This document shows positions 20,007-26,811 of a DNA stretch of 64,000 nt, piece by piece. The translations under genes were made by a program, and so were the position numbers. This DNA comes from Flavobacterium glaciei (GTDB taxonomy: Bacteria; Bacteroidota; Bacteroidia; Flavobacteriales; Flavobacteriaceae), in the NCBI RefSeq assembly GCF_003350545.1, contig NZ_QQBA01000010.1:6742-70741 (forward strand), in the 5' to 3' direction. The notes beneath the pieces are model-generated. The model had not been told where the DNA came from. It did not search any database and saw only the letters and a list, made by a program, of their open reading frames with translations. Each line of letters begins with the position of its first letter. Position 1 is the stretch's first letter.

Positions 20007-20150
20007 ATGGCAAAAATTTACTCAAAAAAAACATCAGTTTCTAAAAATAGGAAACCAAGTAAAGAAACAATTTCTTTTTTATTAAGTTATTCCAAAGCGT
20101 TAAGCATAATAAAGATAGATAACAAAAGTTTCGAAATTATATCGAATTAG
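20007..20150 (+). CDS. Small basic protein following the sigma factor gene
   Basis: An ATG-initiated frame of 47 codons lies 53 bp after the sigma factor stop, on the same strand and before the shared terminator. The product starts MAKIYSKKTSVSKNRK and contains ETISFLLSYSKALSII. It is Lys/Ser-rich with a hydrophobic helix in the middle. It has ordinary codon use and no other gene fills the space. I recall similar small proteins in this place in Flavobacterium, but cannot verify it. Function is unknown; a regulator of the sigma factor is only a guess. Confidence 0.6.
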   Translation: MAKIYSKKTSVSKNRKPSKETISFLLSYSKALSIIKIDNKSFEIISN

Positions 20151-20200
20151 AATTCATGTAATTAACATTAGGATTAATTTTTTTATTTCAATTCGGTAAT

Positions 20201-20246
20201 GACAAAAAAACCACTGATTCTAAATTGATTCAGTGGTTTTTTTGTC
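20201..20246. terminator. Bidirectional terminator between sigma unit and nth
   Basis: The 17-bp arms at 20201-20217 and 20230-20246 are perfect inverted complements (GACAAAAAAACCACTGA), with A and T tracts on either side of the GC-rich core. It can serve the + strand sigma unit and the - strand nth gene. Confidence 0.92.
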
Positions 20247-20248
20247 TC

Positions 20249-20902
20249 CTATTTATTTTTTTGATACGCATCGATCACAGTTTTTCTTCCTATCGTTTTA
20301 GTAATAATATCTTTTTCTAAATCCCATCCGCGAGCTGGAGAATATTCTCTTCCGTACCAAATTATCTGAAGATGCAAATCATTCCAGATTTCTTTCGGAA
20401 AAATACGTTTGGCATCCTTCTCTGTTTGTACGACATTTTTTCCATTAGTTAAATTCCAGCGGTACATCAAGCGGTGAATGTGTGTGTCAACAGGAAATGC
20501 TGGAACTCCAAAAGCCTGAGACATTACGACACTTGCGGTTTTATGACCTACAGCGGGTAATTCTTCCAAAAATTCAAAACTCTGCGGGACTTCCCCACCG
20601 TGTTTATCAATTAAAATATGAGATAAACCATGAATTCCTTTTGATTTCATTGGCGATAAGCCGCACGGACGAATTATTTCCTTAATTTCCTCCACAGACA
20701 TTTTAATCATATCATAAGGATTGTCCGCTTTTGCAAAAAGTAAAGGTGTAATTTGATTTACTCGCACATCGGTGCATTGTGCAGAAAGTAAAACCGCAAT
20801 CAATAAAGTATATGGATCTTTGTGGTCCAGTGGAATTGGAATTGTAGGATAAAGTTCTTTTAACGTATTTATAACAAAAGTTACACGTTCTTGTTTATTC
20901 AT
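20249..20902 (-). CDS. nth: Endonuclease III-family DNA glycosylase lacking the Fe-S cluster cysteines
   Basis: The 217-residue protein has the helix-hairpin-helix and catalytic elements of endonuclease III: LPAVGHKTAS with catalytic Lys121 and FPVDTHIHR with Asp139. The family normally ends in a [4Fe-4S] motif C-X6-C-X2-C-X5-C. Here the C-terminal 75 residues contain no cysteine; the only cysteines are Cys43 and Cys80. It should still act as a bifunctional glycosylase/AP lyase on oxidized pyrimidines, because both catalytic residues remain. The gene is divergent from bcp and ends at a bidirectional terminator. Confidence 0.9.
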   Translation of the reverse strand: MNKQERVTFVINTLKELYPTIPIPLDHKDPYTLLIAVLLSAQCTDVRVNQITPLLFAKADNPYDMIKMSVEEIKEIIRPCGLSPMKSKGIHGLSHILIDKHGGEVPQSFEFLEELPAVGHKTASVVMSQAFGVPAFPVDTHIHRLMYRWNLTNGKNVVQTEKDAKRIFPKEIWNDLHLQIIWYGREYSPARGWDLEKDIITKTIGRKTVIDAYQKNK

Positions 20903-20986
20903 TATTCATTAAATTTGGATGTAAAGAAAAACAATTTCATTTGCAAAAGCAAAATTCAATTTCAATTCAAACAAAAAATATAACTA

Positions 20987-21439
20987 ATGACAACATTAAA
21001 AAAAGGAGATAAAGCCCCTGAATTTTCTGGTCTTGACCAAGAGGGAAAATCACATCAATTATCTGATTATAAGGGTAAAAAACTAGTCGTTTTCTTTTAT
21101 CCAAAAGCAAGTACGCCAGGATGCACTGCTGAAGCTTGTGATTTAAGAGATAATTTCGAACGATTTGAAGCTAATAATTATGCACTAATAGGCGTAAGTG
21201 CTGATTCAGCGAAGGCTCAAGCTAAATTTAAGGACAAGTATGAATTTCCTTTTCCATTACTTGCTGATGAAGATAAAACAGTAATTCAGGCTTTTGGTGT
21301 TTGGGGGCCTAAAAAATTCATGGGTAAAGAATATGACGGAATTCACAGAACTACATTTGTAATAGACGAAAACGGAATCATTGATGAGGTGATAGCTGAT
21401 GTAAAAACTAAAGCTCATGCTGCTCAAATTCTAAAATAA
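20987..21439 (+). CDS. bcp: Thioredoxin-dependent thiol peroxidase (Bcp/PrxQ)
   Basis: The 150-residue peroxiredoxin has the thioredoxin-like fold and the PrxQ signature FYPKASTPGCTAEACDLRD, giving the peroxidatic Cys and the resolving Cys five residues later. It reduces hydrogen and organic peroxides using thioredoxin. Length and motif fit the family. It is transcribed divergently from nth, so a DNA-repair gene and a peroxide-defence gene share one intergenic region. A TAAATTTG box at 20910-20917 could serve as a -7 element with a leader of about 60 nt. Confidence 0.93.
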   Translation: MTTLKKGDKAPEFSGLDQEGKSHQLSDYKGKKLVVFFYPKASTPGCTAEACDLRDNFERFEANNYALIGVSADSAKAQAKFKDKYEFPFPLLADEDKTVIQAFGVWGPKKFMGKEYDGIHRTTFVIDENGIIDEVIADVKTKAHAAQILK

Positions 21440-21501
21440 ATTTTAGGTTTTTGCACTTACAAATAATGATATTAAAGTGCAAAACAAATTATCTAAAATT
21501 A

Positions 21502-21550
21502 ATAAAGTCCAGAGTTGAGGTTTAAAGTATCTCAAATCTGGACTTATTTT
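21502..21550. terminator. Bidirectional terminator between bcp and the conserved unknown gene
   Basis: ATAAAGTCCAGAGTTGAG pairs with CTCAAATCTGGACTTAT around an 11-nt loop, with one unpaired A and a G-U pair. The flanks are A/T-rich and the two genes converge. Confidence 0.8.
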
Positions 21551-21567
21551 TTATAATTTTATCTTTT

Positions 21568-23028
21568 CTAGTTGCTTTCGTTCAAGACTTTATTTGGATC
21601 AAATCCAAAAAGTCTGTGTTCTTTGATGATTTCTGCAATACCGGAAGGAAGCATTTGTTCCCATCCTGGTTTTCCATGATTGATCATATTCAAGACTTCA
21701 CGGGAGAAAACCTCTAAAATCGTAGGGTCATAATCATCAATATCAACTACTTTTCCGTTGAATTTAAAGAATTTATAAAGTTCTTTCATTCTTGGGTGTA
21801 CTTTCAAATTTTCGGAAGTAATGATTTCACCATTTTCTCCAATCATTGGATAAAGGAATACTTTCATATCACGATAAAATAATTTTCCAAAAGCTTCTAG
21901 AATTCCACCGCTCAAATGACGGTAATATTTCTCATCAAAAATATCTACTAAATTATTTACACCCATGGCTAATCCCATTCTAGCTTTAGTATAATTTGCA
22001 AAATACTCTACTACTTTATAATATTCTTGAAAGTTTGAAATCATTACTGTCTGTCCTAGTGAACACAGTAATTCAGCGCGATCCATGAAATCTCTTTCGT
22101 CAATCTCACCATCGGAGCGTAAATTTGAGAGTGTAATTTCAAAAACTACCAGTGTATTTTGGGCATTAACTTTATTCTCATTCAAGAACATTTTCAATGA
22201 CTTCTCATACATGTCCATGTTTACTTTTGTAACGGGACGAAAACTTCCTCTAAAAGCAAGGATGTTTTTCTTGTATAATATGGCTGCAGGAAGTATGTTT
22301 TTTCCATCAGGATTAAACATTACTGCATCAGTCATTCCGTTTTTGACTAATTGTAAACTCATCAAACGATTGTCTACATCAGCAAAACGTGGTCCTGAGA
22401 AATTTATAGTATCTATTTCTAATTGATCTTTATCTAAATGGTCGTATAAATAGCGCAATAATCGTTTAGGATCATTGTATTTGTAGTAAGCACCGTAAAT
22501 TAAATTTACACCAAGGATTCCTAAAGTTTCTTGTTGCAAACGAACATCAGTTTCCTTAAAACGAATGTGAAGAATGATTTCGTTATAATCCTCGTCTGGT
22601 TCAATTTGATAACTAATTCCAACCCATCCGTGCCCTTTGAATTGTTTTGCAAAATCAATAGTTGCTACGGTGTTGGCATAACTAAAAAACATTTTGTTAG
22701 GATGTTTTTCTCTGCTTAGTCTTTTTTCTATTAGGTTTACTTCGTGAGAAAGCATTTTTTTAAGTCGGCTTTCAGTAACATAACGGCCATCTTCTTCAAC
22801 ACCATAAACGGCATCACTAAAGTCTTTATCATAAGCAGACATTGCTTTTGCGATTGTTCCAGAAGAACCACCTGATCTAAAAAAATGTCTTACAGTTTCC
22901 TGTCCAGCTCCAATTTCTGCAAAAGTTCCATAAATATTTTCGTTCAAATTGATACGGAGCGCTTTATCTTTAATAGAAGGGATTTGTTCGATGATTTTAT
23001 CACCTTTTAATTTTATTTCAGTATCCAT
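21568..23028 (-). CDS. Large conserved protein of unknown function
   Basis: The 486-residue protein is soluble, with no signal peptide or membrane segment. It starts with KDKALRINLNENIYGTFAEIGAGQETVRHFF and has several conserved-looking blocks: SYANTVATIDF, GHGWVGISYQ, LGVNLIYGAYY and AFRGSFRPVTKVN. I recognize this as a conserved bacterial family without a function I can name with confidence. The many Asp/Glu/Arg clusters and Gly-rich turns would suit an enzyme, but I see no standard nucleotide or metal motif. It is transcribed from a TAACTTTG promoter divergent from an MBL hydrolase gene. Confidence 0.8.
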   Translation of the reverse strand: MDTEIKLKGDKIIEQIPSIKDKALRINLNENIYGTFAEIGAGQETVRHFFRSGGSSGTIAKAMSAYDKDFSDAVYGVEEDGRYVTESRLKKMLSHEVNLIEKRLSREKHPNKMFFSYANTVATIDFAKQFKGHGWVGISYQIEPDEDYNEIILHIRFKETDVRLQQETLGILGVNLIYGAYYKYNDPKRLLRYLYDHLDKDQLEIDTINFSGPRFADVDNRLMSLQLVKNGMTDAVMFNPDGKNILPAAILYKKNILAFRGSFRPVTKVNMDMYEKSLKMFLNENKVNAQNTLVVFEITLSNLRSDGEIDERDFMDRAELLCSLGQTVMISNFQEYYKVVEYFANYTKARMGLAMGVNNLVDIFDEKYYRHLSGGILEAFGKLFYRDMKVFLYPMIGENGEIITSENLKVHPRMKELYKFFKFNGKVVDIDDYDPTILEVFSREVLNMINHGKPGWEQMLPSGIAEIIKEHRLFGFDPNKVLNESN

Positions 23029-23054
23029 TTTCTTTTAATATGGCTAATATGTTG

Positions 23055-23104
23055 CAAAGTTAATGAAATAGGTTTCTAATGAAAGATAATTAACCCTATT
23101 TTTG
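23055..23104. promoter_or_regulatory. Divergent Bacteroidota-type promoter pair
   Basis: On the - strand a -7 box TAACTTTG (23062-23055) has a TTTC at 23084-23081, 18 bp upstream. On the + strand TATTTTTG (23097-23104) has TTTC at 23073-23076, 20 bp upstream. Both fit the TTTG/TAnnTTTG consensus with one mismatch in the -33 box. The + promoter leaves a leader of only about 12 nt before the TTG start of the MBL gene. Confidence 0.7.
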
Positions 23105-23122
23105 TAAATAAAAATTATAAAA

Positions 23123-23887
23123 TTGAAGGTATATTTTTTAGGAACTGGTACATCTCAGGGAATTCCTGTTATTGGAAGTAATCATCCAGTATGTAAAAGC
23201 ACTGATTTTAAAGATAAAAGGTTAAGAGTTTCCGTTTGGATTTCTTGGGAAAATCATTCTTTCGTTATAGACTGCGGACCTGATTTTAGGCAACAAATGC
23301 TTTCTTCAAACTGTCAAAAAGTAGATGGAATCCTGTTTACCCACGAACATGCTGACCACACATCTGGAATTGACGATATTCGACCATTTAATTTTAGACA
23401 AGGAGAAATTCCAATTTATGCACATCAAAGGGTTATTGATAATTTGAAAAGACGTTTTGAATACGTTTTTGAAACAGTAAATAAATATCCTGGTGCACCT
23501 TCTGTAGCAACTATAGAAGTTGTCAATAATAAGCCATTTTACCTTGGGAATAAATCGGTAATTCCTATTAATGTGATGCACGGAAATCTTCAGGTTTTTG
23601 GGTACCGAATAGATGATTTCGCTTATTTGACAGATGTGAAAACTATTGATAAATGCGAAATCGAAAAATTAAAAAACTTAAAAGTATTAGTTATAAATGC
23701 ATTACGAGAAGAGCCTCATAATACGCATTTTAATTTGAAAGAAGCGTTAGATTTTATAACTTTGGTGCAACCAAAAACTACTTATTTGACACATATTAGT
23801 CATATTATGGGATTTCATGAAGAGGTACAAAAAAAACTTCCTCCTAATGTTTTCTTAGCCTACGACAATTTAGAAATTACATTATAA
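23123..23887 (+). CDS. MBL-fold metallo-hydrolase (PhnP/lipoate-operon-like subfamily)
   Basis: The 254-residue protein starts directly with the first strand KVYFLGTGTSQG, so the TTG at 23123 is almost certainly the true start; no upstream ATG is in frame. It has the zinc motif THEHADH (His74, His76, Asp78, His79), GIDDIRPFN after it, and later metal-site segments (VMHGNL and HISHIMGFHEE). The family contains phosphodiesterases such as PhnP, which hydrolyses cyclic ribose phosphates, but there is no phn context. The exact substrate is unknown. A small membrane-anchored protein gene follows 11 bp downstream. Confidence 0.88.
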   Translation: MKVYFLGTGTSQGIPVIGSNHPVCKSTDFKDKRLRVSVWISWENHSFVIDCGPDFRQQMLSSNCQKVDGILFTHEHADHTSGIDDIRPFNFRQGEIPIYAHQRVIDNLKRRFEYVFETVNKYPGAPSVATIEVVNNKPFYLGNKSVIPINVMHGNLQVFGYRIDDFAYLTDVKTIDKCEIEKLKNLKVLVINALREEPHNTHFNLKEALDFITLVQPKTTYLTHISHIMGFHEEVQKKLPPNVFLAYDNLEITL

Positions 23888-23898
23888 TTTAATTCAAA

Positions 23899-24399
23899 AT
23901 GAAACAATCATTTCTTCTTTATCTTACTATTTTAGCGGTTCTTTCTTCAATTTTTACTTATATGTTTTTGAGTAAACAGGTAGCCTTTGAACAAAACAGG
24001 TACGAGAAAACCACCAAAAAGTTAAGAGATAGTCTTCTTTTAGTATCAAATCAGTTAGCGGATGCCAACTATTTTTCTTTGGAAAAAAATGAAAATGCGC
24101 AAAATTATTTTGATTCAGCAAGTTCTCAAAAAACAATTCAATTCGAGAAATTAATTCCTTTTGTTACTGAAAAATTATTAGATTTTAATTCCAATCCCAA
24201 GGGGAATCCTTACACTGGTCAAGACCAAATATGGGCTAATAAATTTATAATTAATAAAGTAAAAATTCTAAACCACAGATGGATTATCGCAGATTATAGT
24301 GATGGGGAAATTTGGGGTGAAGTATTGTTGAAATACTTTGTTAATCCTGATGAAAGTATTTCTTTTGAAGTAAATCAATCCTTATTGCATCAGAAATAA
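23899..24399 (+). CDS. Membrane-anchored protein of unknown function
   Basis: The 166-residue product has one N-terminal hydrophobic segment (about 5-25, LLYLTILAVLSSIFTYMFL) without a convincing cleavage site, followed by a Lys/Glu-rich, probably coiled region (about 28-65) and a compact C-terminal domain (about 85-166, with HRWIIADYSDGEIWGEVLLKY). It is probably anchored in the inner membrane facing the periplasm. It is co-transcribed with the MBL hydrolase (11-bp gap) and ends at a strong hairpin. I do not recognize a named family. Confidence 0.75.
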   Translation: MKQSFLLYLTILAVLSSIFTYMFLSKQVAFEQNRYEKTTKKLRDSLLLVSNQLADANYFSLEKNENAQNYFDSASSQKTIQFEKLIPFVTEKLLDFNSNPKGNPYTGQDQIWANKFIINKVKILNHRWIIADYSDGEIWGEVLLKYFVNPDESISFEVNQSLLHQK

Positions 24400-24405
24400 A
24401 TGATA

Positions 24406-24450
24406 AGTCGCAGTATTTAGAAATTAAGCTCTAATACTGCGACTCTTTAT
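24406..24450. terminator. Bidirectional terminator between convergent genes
   Basis: AGTCGCAGTATT (24406-24417) and AATACTGCGACT (24433-24444) form a perfect 12-bp stem that a TAG/CTA pairing can extend past a bulge. The genes on either side converge here. Confidence 0.85.
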
Positions 24451-24456
24451 TTAAAA

Positions 24457-25104
24457 CTATTTTTCCTGAAGCCAATTTTTAAAATCATAAAAGTTCTGTG
24501 GAGCAACTCCATGACCAATTGGATATTCTTTATAGGTTAAATTTATTCCTAAATTTTCTACTATTGCAGGCGTTTTTCTTGCCCATTCTACTGGAATTAC
24601 CTGATCTACCGTTCCGTGTGAAGCAAATATTTTCAGATTATTAAAGTTGTTTTTGAGGTAATCCTCAGCTACAATTTCTAAATTTAAATACCCGCTCATA
24701 GCTACTACTTTCTGAACTTTTTCAGGATAAGAAAGTGCAACTGCGTAACTCAAAATAGCGCCTTGGCTGAAGCCAACTAAAGCAGTTTGTTTCTCATCAA
24801 TTGGATAATTGGCAATTAACTCATCAATAAATCCAGCTATTAAATCCCTAGAAACTTTAGCTTGTTCGTGGTCAGAAAATTTGTTTTCGTCCGCATCAAA
24901 GTTAATGGCGTACCAAGCAAAAGCACCGTATTGCATATCATAAGGAGCACGCGCTGAAATAATATAATATTCATCAGGAAGTTCAGTGGCAAATGAAAAT
25001 AAGTCTTCTTCATTGCTGCCGTATCCGTGCAATAAAAGGATAAGTGGATTTTTGTCTAATTTTATTTTAGGCTCTCGTATTTTATATTCTAAAGATAAAT
25101 TCAT
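24457..25104 (-). CDS. Carboxylesterase/phospholipase-family alpha/beta hydrolase
   Basis: I place the start at ATG 25104 (MNLSLEYKIREPK), giving 215 residues. A longer frame to 25227 would overlap the upstream gene entirely out of phase with it. The protein has the oxyanion-hole motif LLLHGYGSNEEDL, the nucleophile elbow GFSQGA (Ser), an Asp in SHGTVDQVIPV and a His in YPIGHGV, which make a complete Ser-Asp-His triad. This is the YpfH/phospholipase-carboxylesterase family, cytoplasmic, hydrolysing small carboxylic esters. It starts 5 bp after the DUF4870-like gene and is the last gene of the unit. Confidence 0.9.
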   Translation of the reverse strand: MNLSLEYKIREPKIKLDKNPLILLLHGYGSNEEDLFSFATELPDEYYIISARAPYDMQYGAFAWYAINFDADENKFSDHEQAKVSRDLIAGFIDELIANYPIDEKQTALVGFSQGAILSYAVALSYPEKVQKVVAMSGYLNLEIVAEDYLKNNFNNLKIFASHGTVDQVIPVEWARKTPAIVENLGINLTYKEYPIGHGVAPQNFYDFKNWLQEK

Positions 25105-25109
25105 TGTAA

Positions 25110-25445
25110 TTAAGATATGTTTGAAAGCCATTTTTGATAATAAGTTCCCAATAAAGGAACCGGTTTTGTTTCGCCTTTTATAGCGCTGGTAATGCCATAC
25201 GACCATAAAACAAATACGAAAATCCACATAGGTGCAGATATCATTAAGCTGTCAAAATTGCTGATGATTAGTCCTAGCGATACAAAAGTTAATGTGAGTC
25301 CCAATCCTTGTCTGATGTGAAAGGAAGCAAACGCATTTTTATCTTCTGAGTTTATTGACATTGCTATAAAAACGCCAACTCCTAAGATATAACTGGTAAT
25401 CGCGGCAGTTTTTCCGGATTCTGAATTATTATTGTTATTATTCAT
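25110..25445 (-). CDS. DUF4870/Tic20-like small membrane protein
   Basis: The 111-residue protein has an Asn-rich N-terminus (five consecutive Asn) and three hydrophobic helices. The motif FASFHIRQGLGLTL matches the FH.RQ element of DUF4870/Tic20-like proteins. Its function is unknown and it sits in the inner membrane. It is tightly spaced between the dihydroorotase-like gene (3-bp gap) and the esterase gene (5-bp gap), so the three form one operon. Confidence 0.85.
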   Translation of the reverse strand: MNNNNNNSESGKTAAITSYILGVGVFIAMSINSEDKNAFASFHIRQGLGLTLTFVSLGLIISNFDSLMISAPMWIFVFVLWSYGITSAIKGETKPVPLLGTYYQKWLSNIS

Positions 25446-25448
25446 TTT

Positions 25449-26702
25449 CTATGCTAAAATTAATTTTCCTTGATTTACAATTCCGTACACTTTTCCTTTT
25501 ATTTCAGCACCTAGAAAAGCAGAATTTTTTGATTTTGATACAATGGATGATTTTGTGAAAATGCTTTTTGGTTCTGGATTAAATAAGGTAATATTTGCTT
25601 TTGAACCTTCATTAATCGTTTCTGTTTCGATTCCAAAAGTTGTTTTTCCGGATGTCAATTTATCTATTACAGTTTCTAATGGCAATACAGTCATCAAAGC
25701 TCCAAAAGCACTTTCCATTCCAATTGTTCCATTTTTGGCACCGTCAAATTCCATTTTTTTGTGCTCAATGTCTATAGGATTATGGTCGGATGTAATCATA
25801 TCGATTGTTCCGTCTTTAATTCCCTTCAACAATGCTTTTCTGTCGGTTTCCGTTCTTAGTGGTGGTGTAACTTTATAGCGGGTGTCAAAACCTTCCAGTT
25901 TTTCATCGGATAAAACCAAATGATGCACTGCCGCACTACAGGTCACATTAAGTCCATTGGCTTTAGCTTCTTTGATTAATTGAACTGATTTTTTAGTAGA
26001 AATTGTCGGAATGTGAAGTTTTCCGCCAGTATATTCTAACAAAAATAAATTTCTAGCAATTTGTAATTCTTCAGCTAGATTTGGAATTCCTTTCAGGCCT
26101 AATCGGGTAGAAACAATACCTTCATTCGCTACACCGTTTCCTTTTATATTCTCGTCTTGGGAAAAAGCTAGAATTAATCCATCAAAATCCTGAACGTATT
26201 GTAAAGCGATTTTTAGCAAATTAGCATTATCCAAACTTTTAGTATAATCGCCAAAAGCAACTGCTCCGGCTTTTTGCATATCATACAATTCAGCCATGTC
26301 TTTTCCTGCGCTTTCTTTACTCAATGCTCCAATAGGATACAATTGAGTTGCAAATCCTTGTGCTTTGTTCAGAACAAAATTCACTTGAGATTGATTGTCA
26401 ATAATAGGGAAGGAGTTGGGCTGTAAAGCGATTGCAGTAAAACCACTTTTGGCAGCAACAGTAAGCCCGTTTGAAATGGTTTCTCGGTCTTCATAGCCAG
26501 GTTCTCCAAGAGATACACTGCTGTCAAACCAGCCTTGGGAAACATGTAAATTATCAAGTTGTATTTCGTCTGCCTGATCTGGATTGGGAAGTGATGTTCC
26601 AATTTTTTTTATAAAACCATCAACAATTAAAATATCTGCAGTCGTATTATGAAAGGGACTTTTCGAATCGATAATTTTGGCGTTTCTGATGATTAATTTC
26701 AT
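25449..26702 (-). CDS. pyrC-like: Dihydroorotase-like protein lacking the metal-binding residues
   Basis: The 417-residue protein is colinear with class I dihydroorotases and keeps the amidohydrolase frame: GWFD...EPG near residue 58, GAVAFGDY, RLGLKGIPNLAEE, YKVTPPLR and TSDHNPID. The canonical DLHVHLREPG is here DSSVSLGEPG, so both metal-binding His (Ser62, Ser64) and the substrate-binding Arg (Gly66) are replaced. The usual HAED is FSQDE and the HVAHLST His is Thr (HIPTIST). Only the late Asp in SDH remains. Catalysis of carbamoyl aspartate cyclization therefore looks impossible. A structural role like that of the inactive DHOase homologues paired with aspartate transcarbamoylase is plausible. 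It heads a three-gene operon with the DUF4870-like and esterase genes. Confidence 0.85.
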   Translation of the reverse strand: MKLIIRNAKIIDSKSPFHNTTADILIVDGFIKKIGTSLPNPDQADEIQLDNLHVSQGWFDSSVSLGEPGYEDRETISNGLTVAAKSGFTAIALQPNSFPIIDNQSQVNFVLNKAQGFATQLYPIGALSKESAGKDMAELYDMQKAGAVAFGDYTKSLDNANLLKIALQYVQDFDGLILAFSQDENIKGNGVANEGIVSTRLGLKGIPNLAEELQIARNLFLLEYTGGKLHIPTISTKKSVQLIKEAKANGLNVTCSAAVHHLVLSDEKLEGFDTRYKVTPPLRTETDRKALLKGIKDGTIDMITSDHNPIDIEHKKMEFDGAKNGTIGMESAFGALMTVLPLETVIDKLTSGKTTFGIETETINEGSKANITLFNPEPKSIFTKSSIVSKSKNSAFLGAEIKGKVYGIVNQGKLILA

Positions 26703-26811
26703 AGGTAGATAATATTTGTTTTTTGATGGAATATGGGATTAATATTGCTGTATTAACTTTTGTAACCAGTTTAATTTGGTATTGATTTTTCAAGTATATA
26801 ATCTTCGTTAT

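Noticed and set aside
20249..20902. MutY-type adenine glycosylase
   Set aside because: Catalytic Lys in VGHKTAS marks a bifunctional Nth; the MutY C-terminal domain is absent.
24986..25227. Longer esterase frame starting at 25227
   Set aside because: It would overlap the whole 3' part of the DUF4870-like gene and adds no conserved residues; ATG 25104 fits the family.
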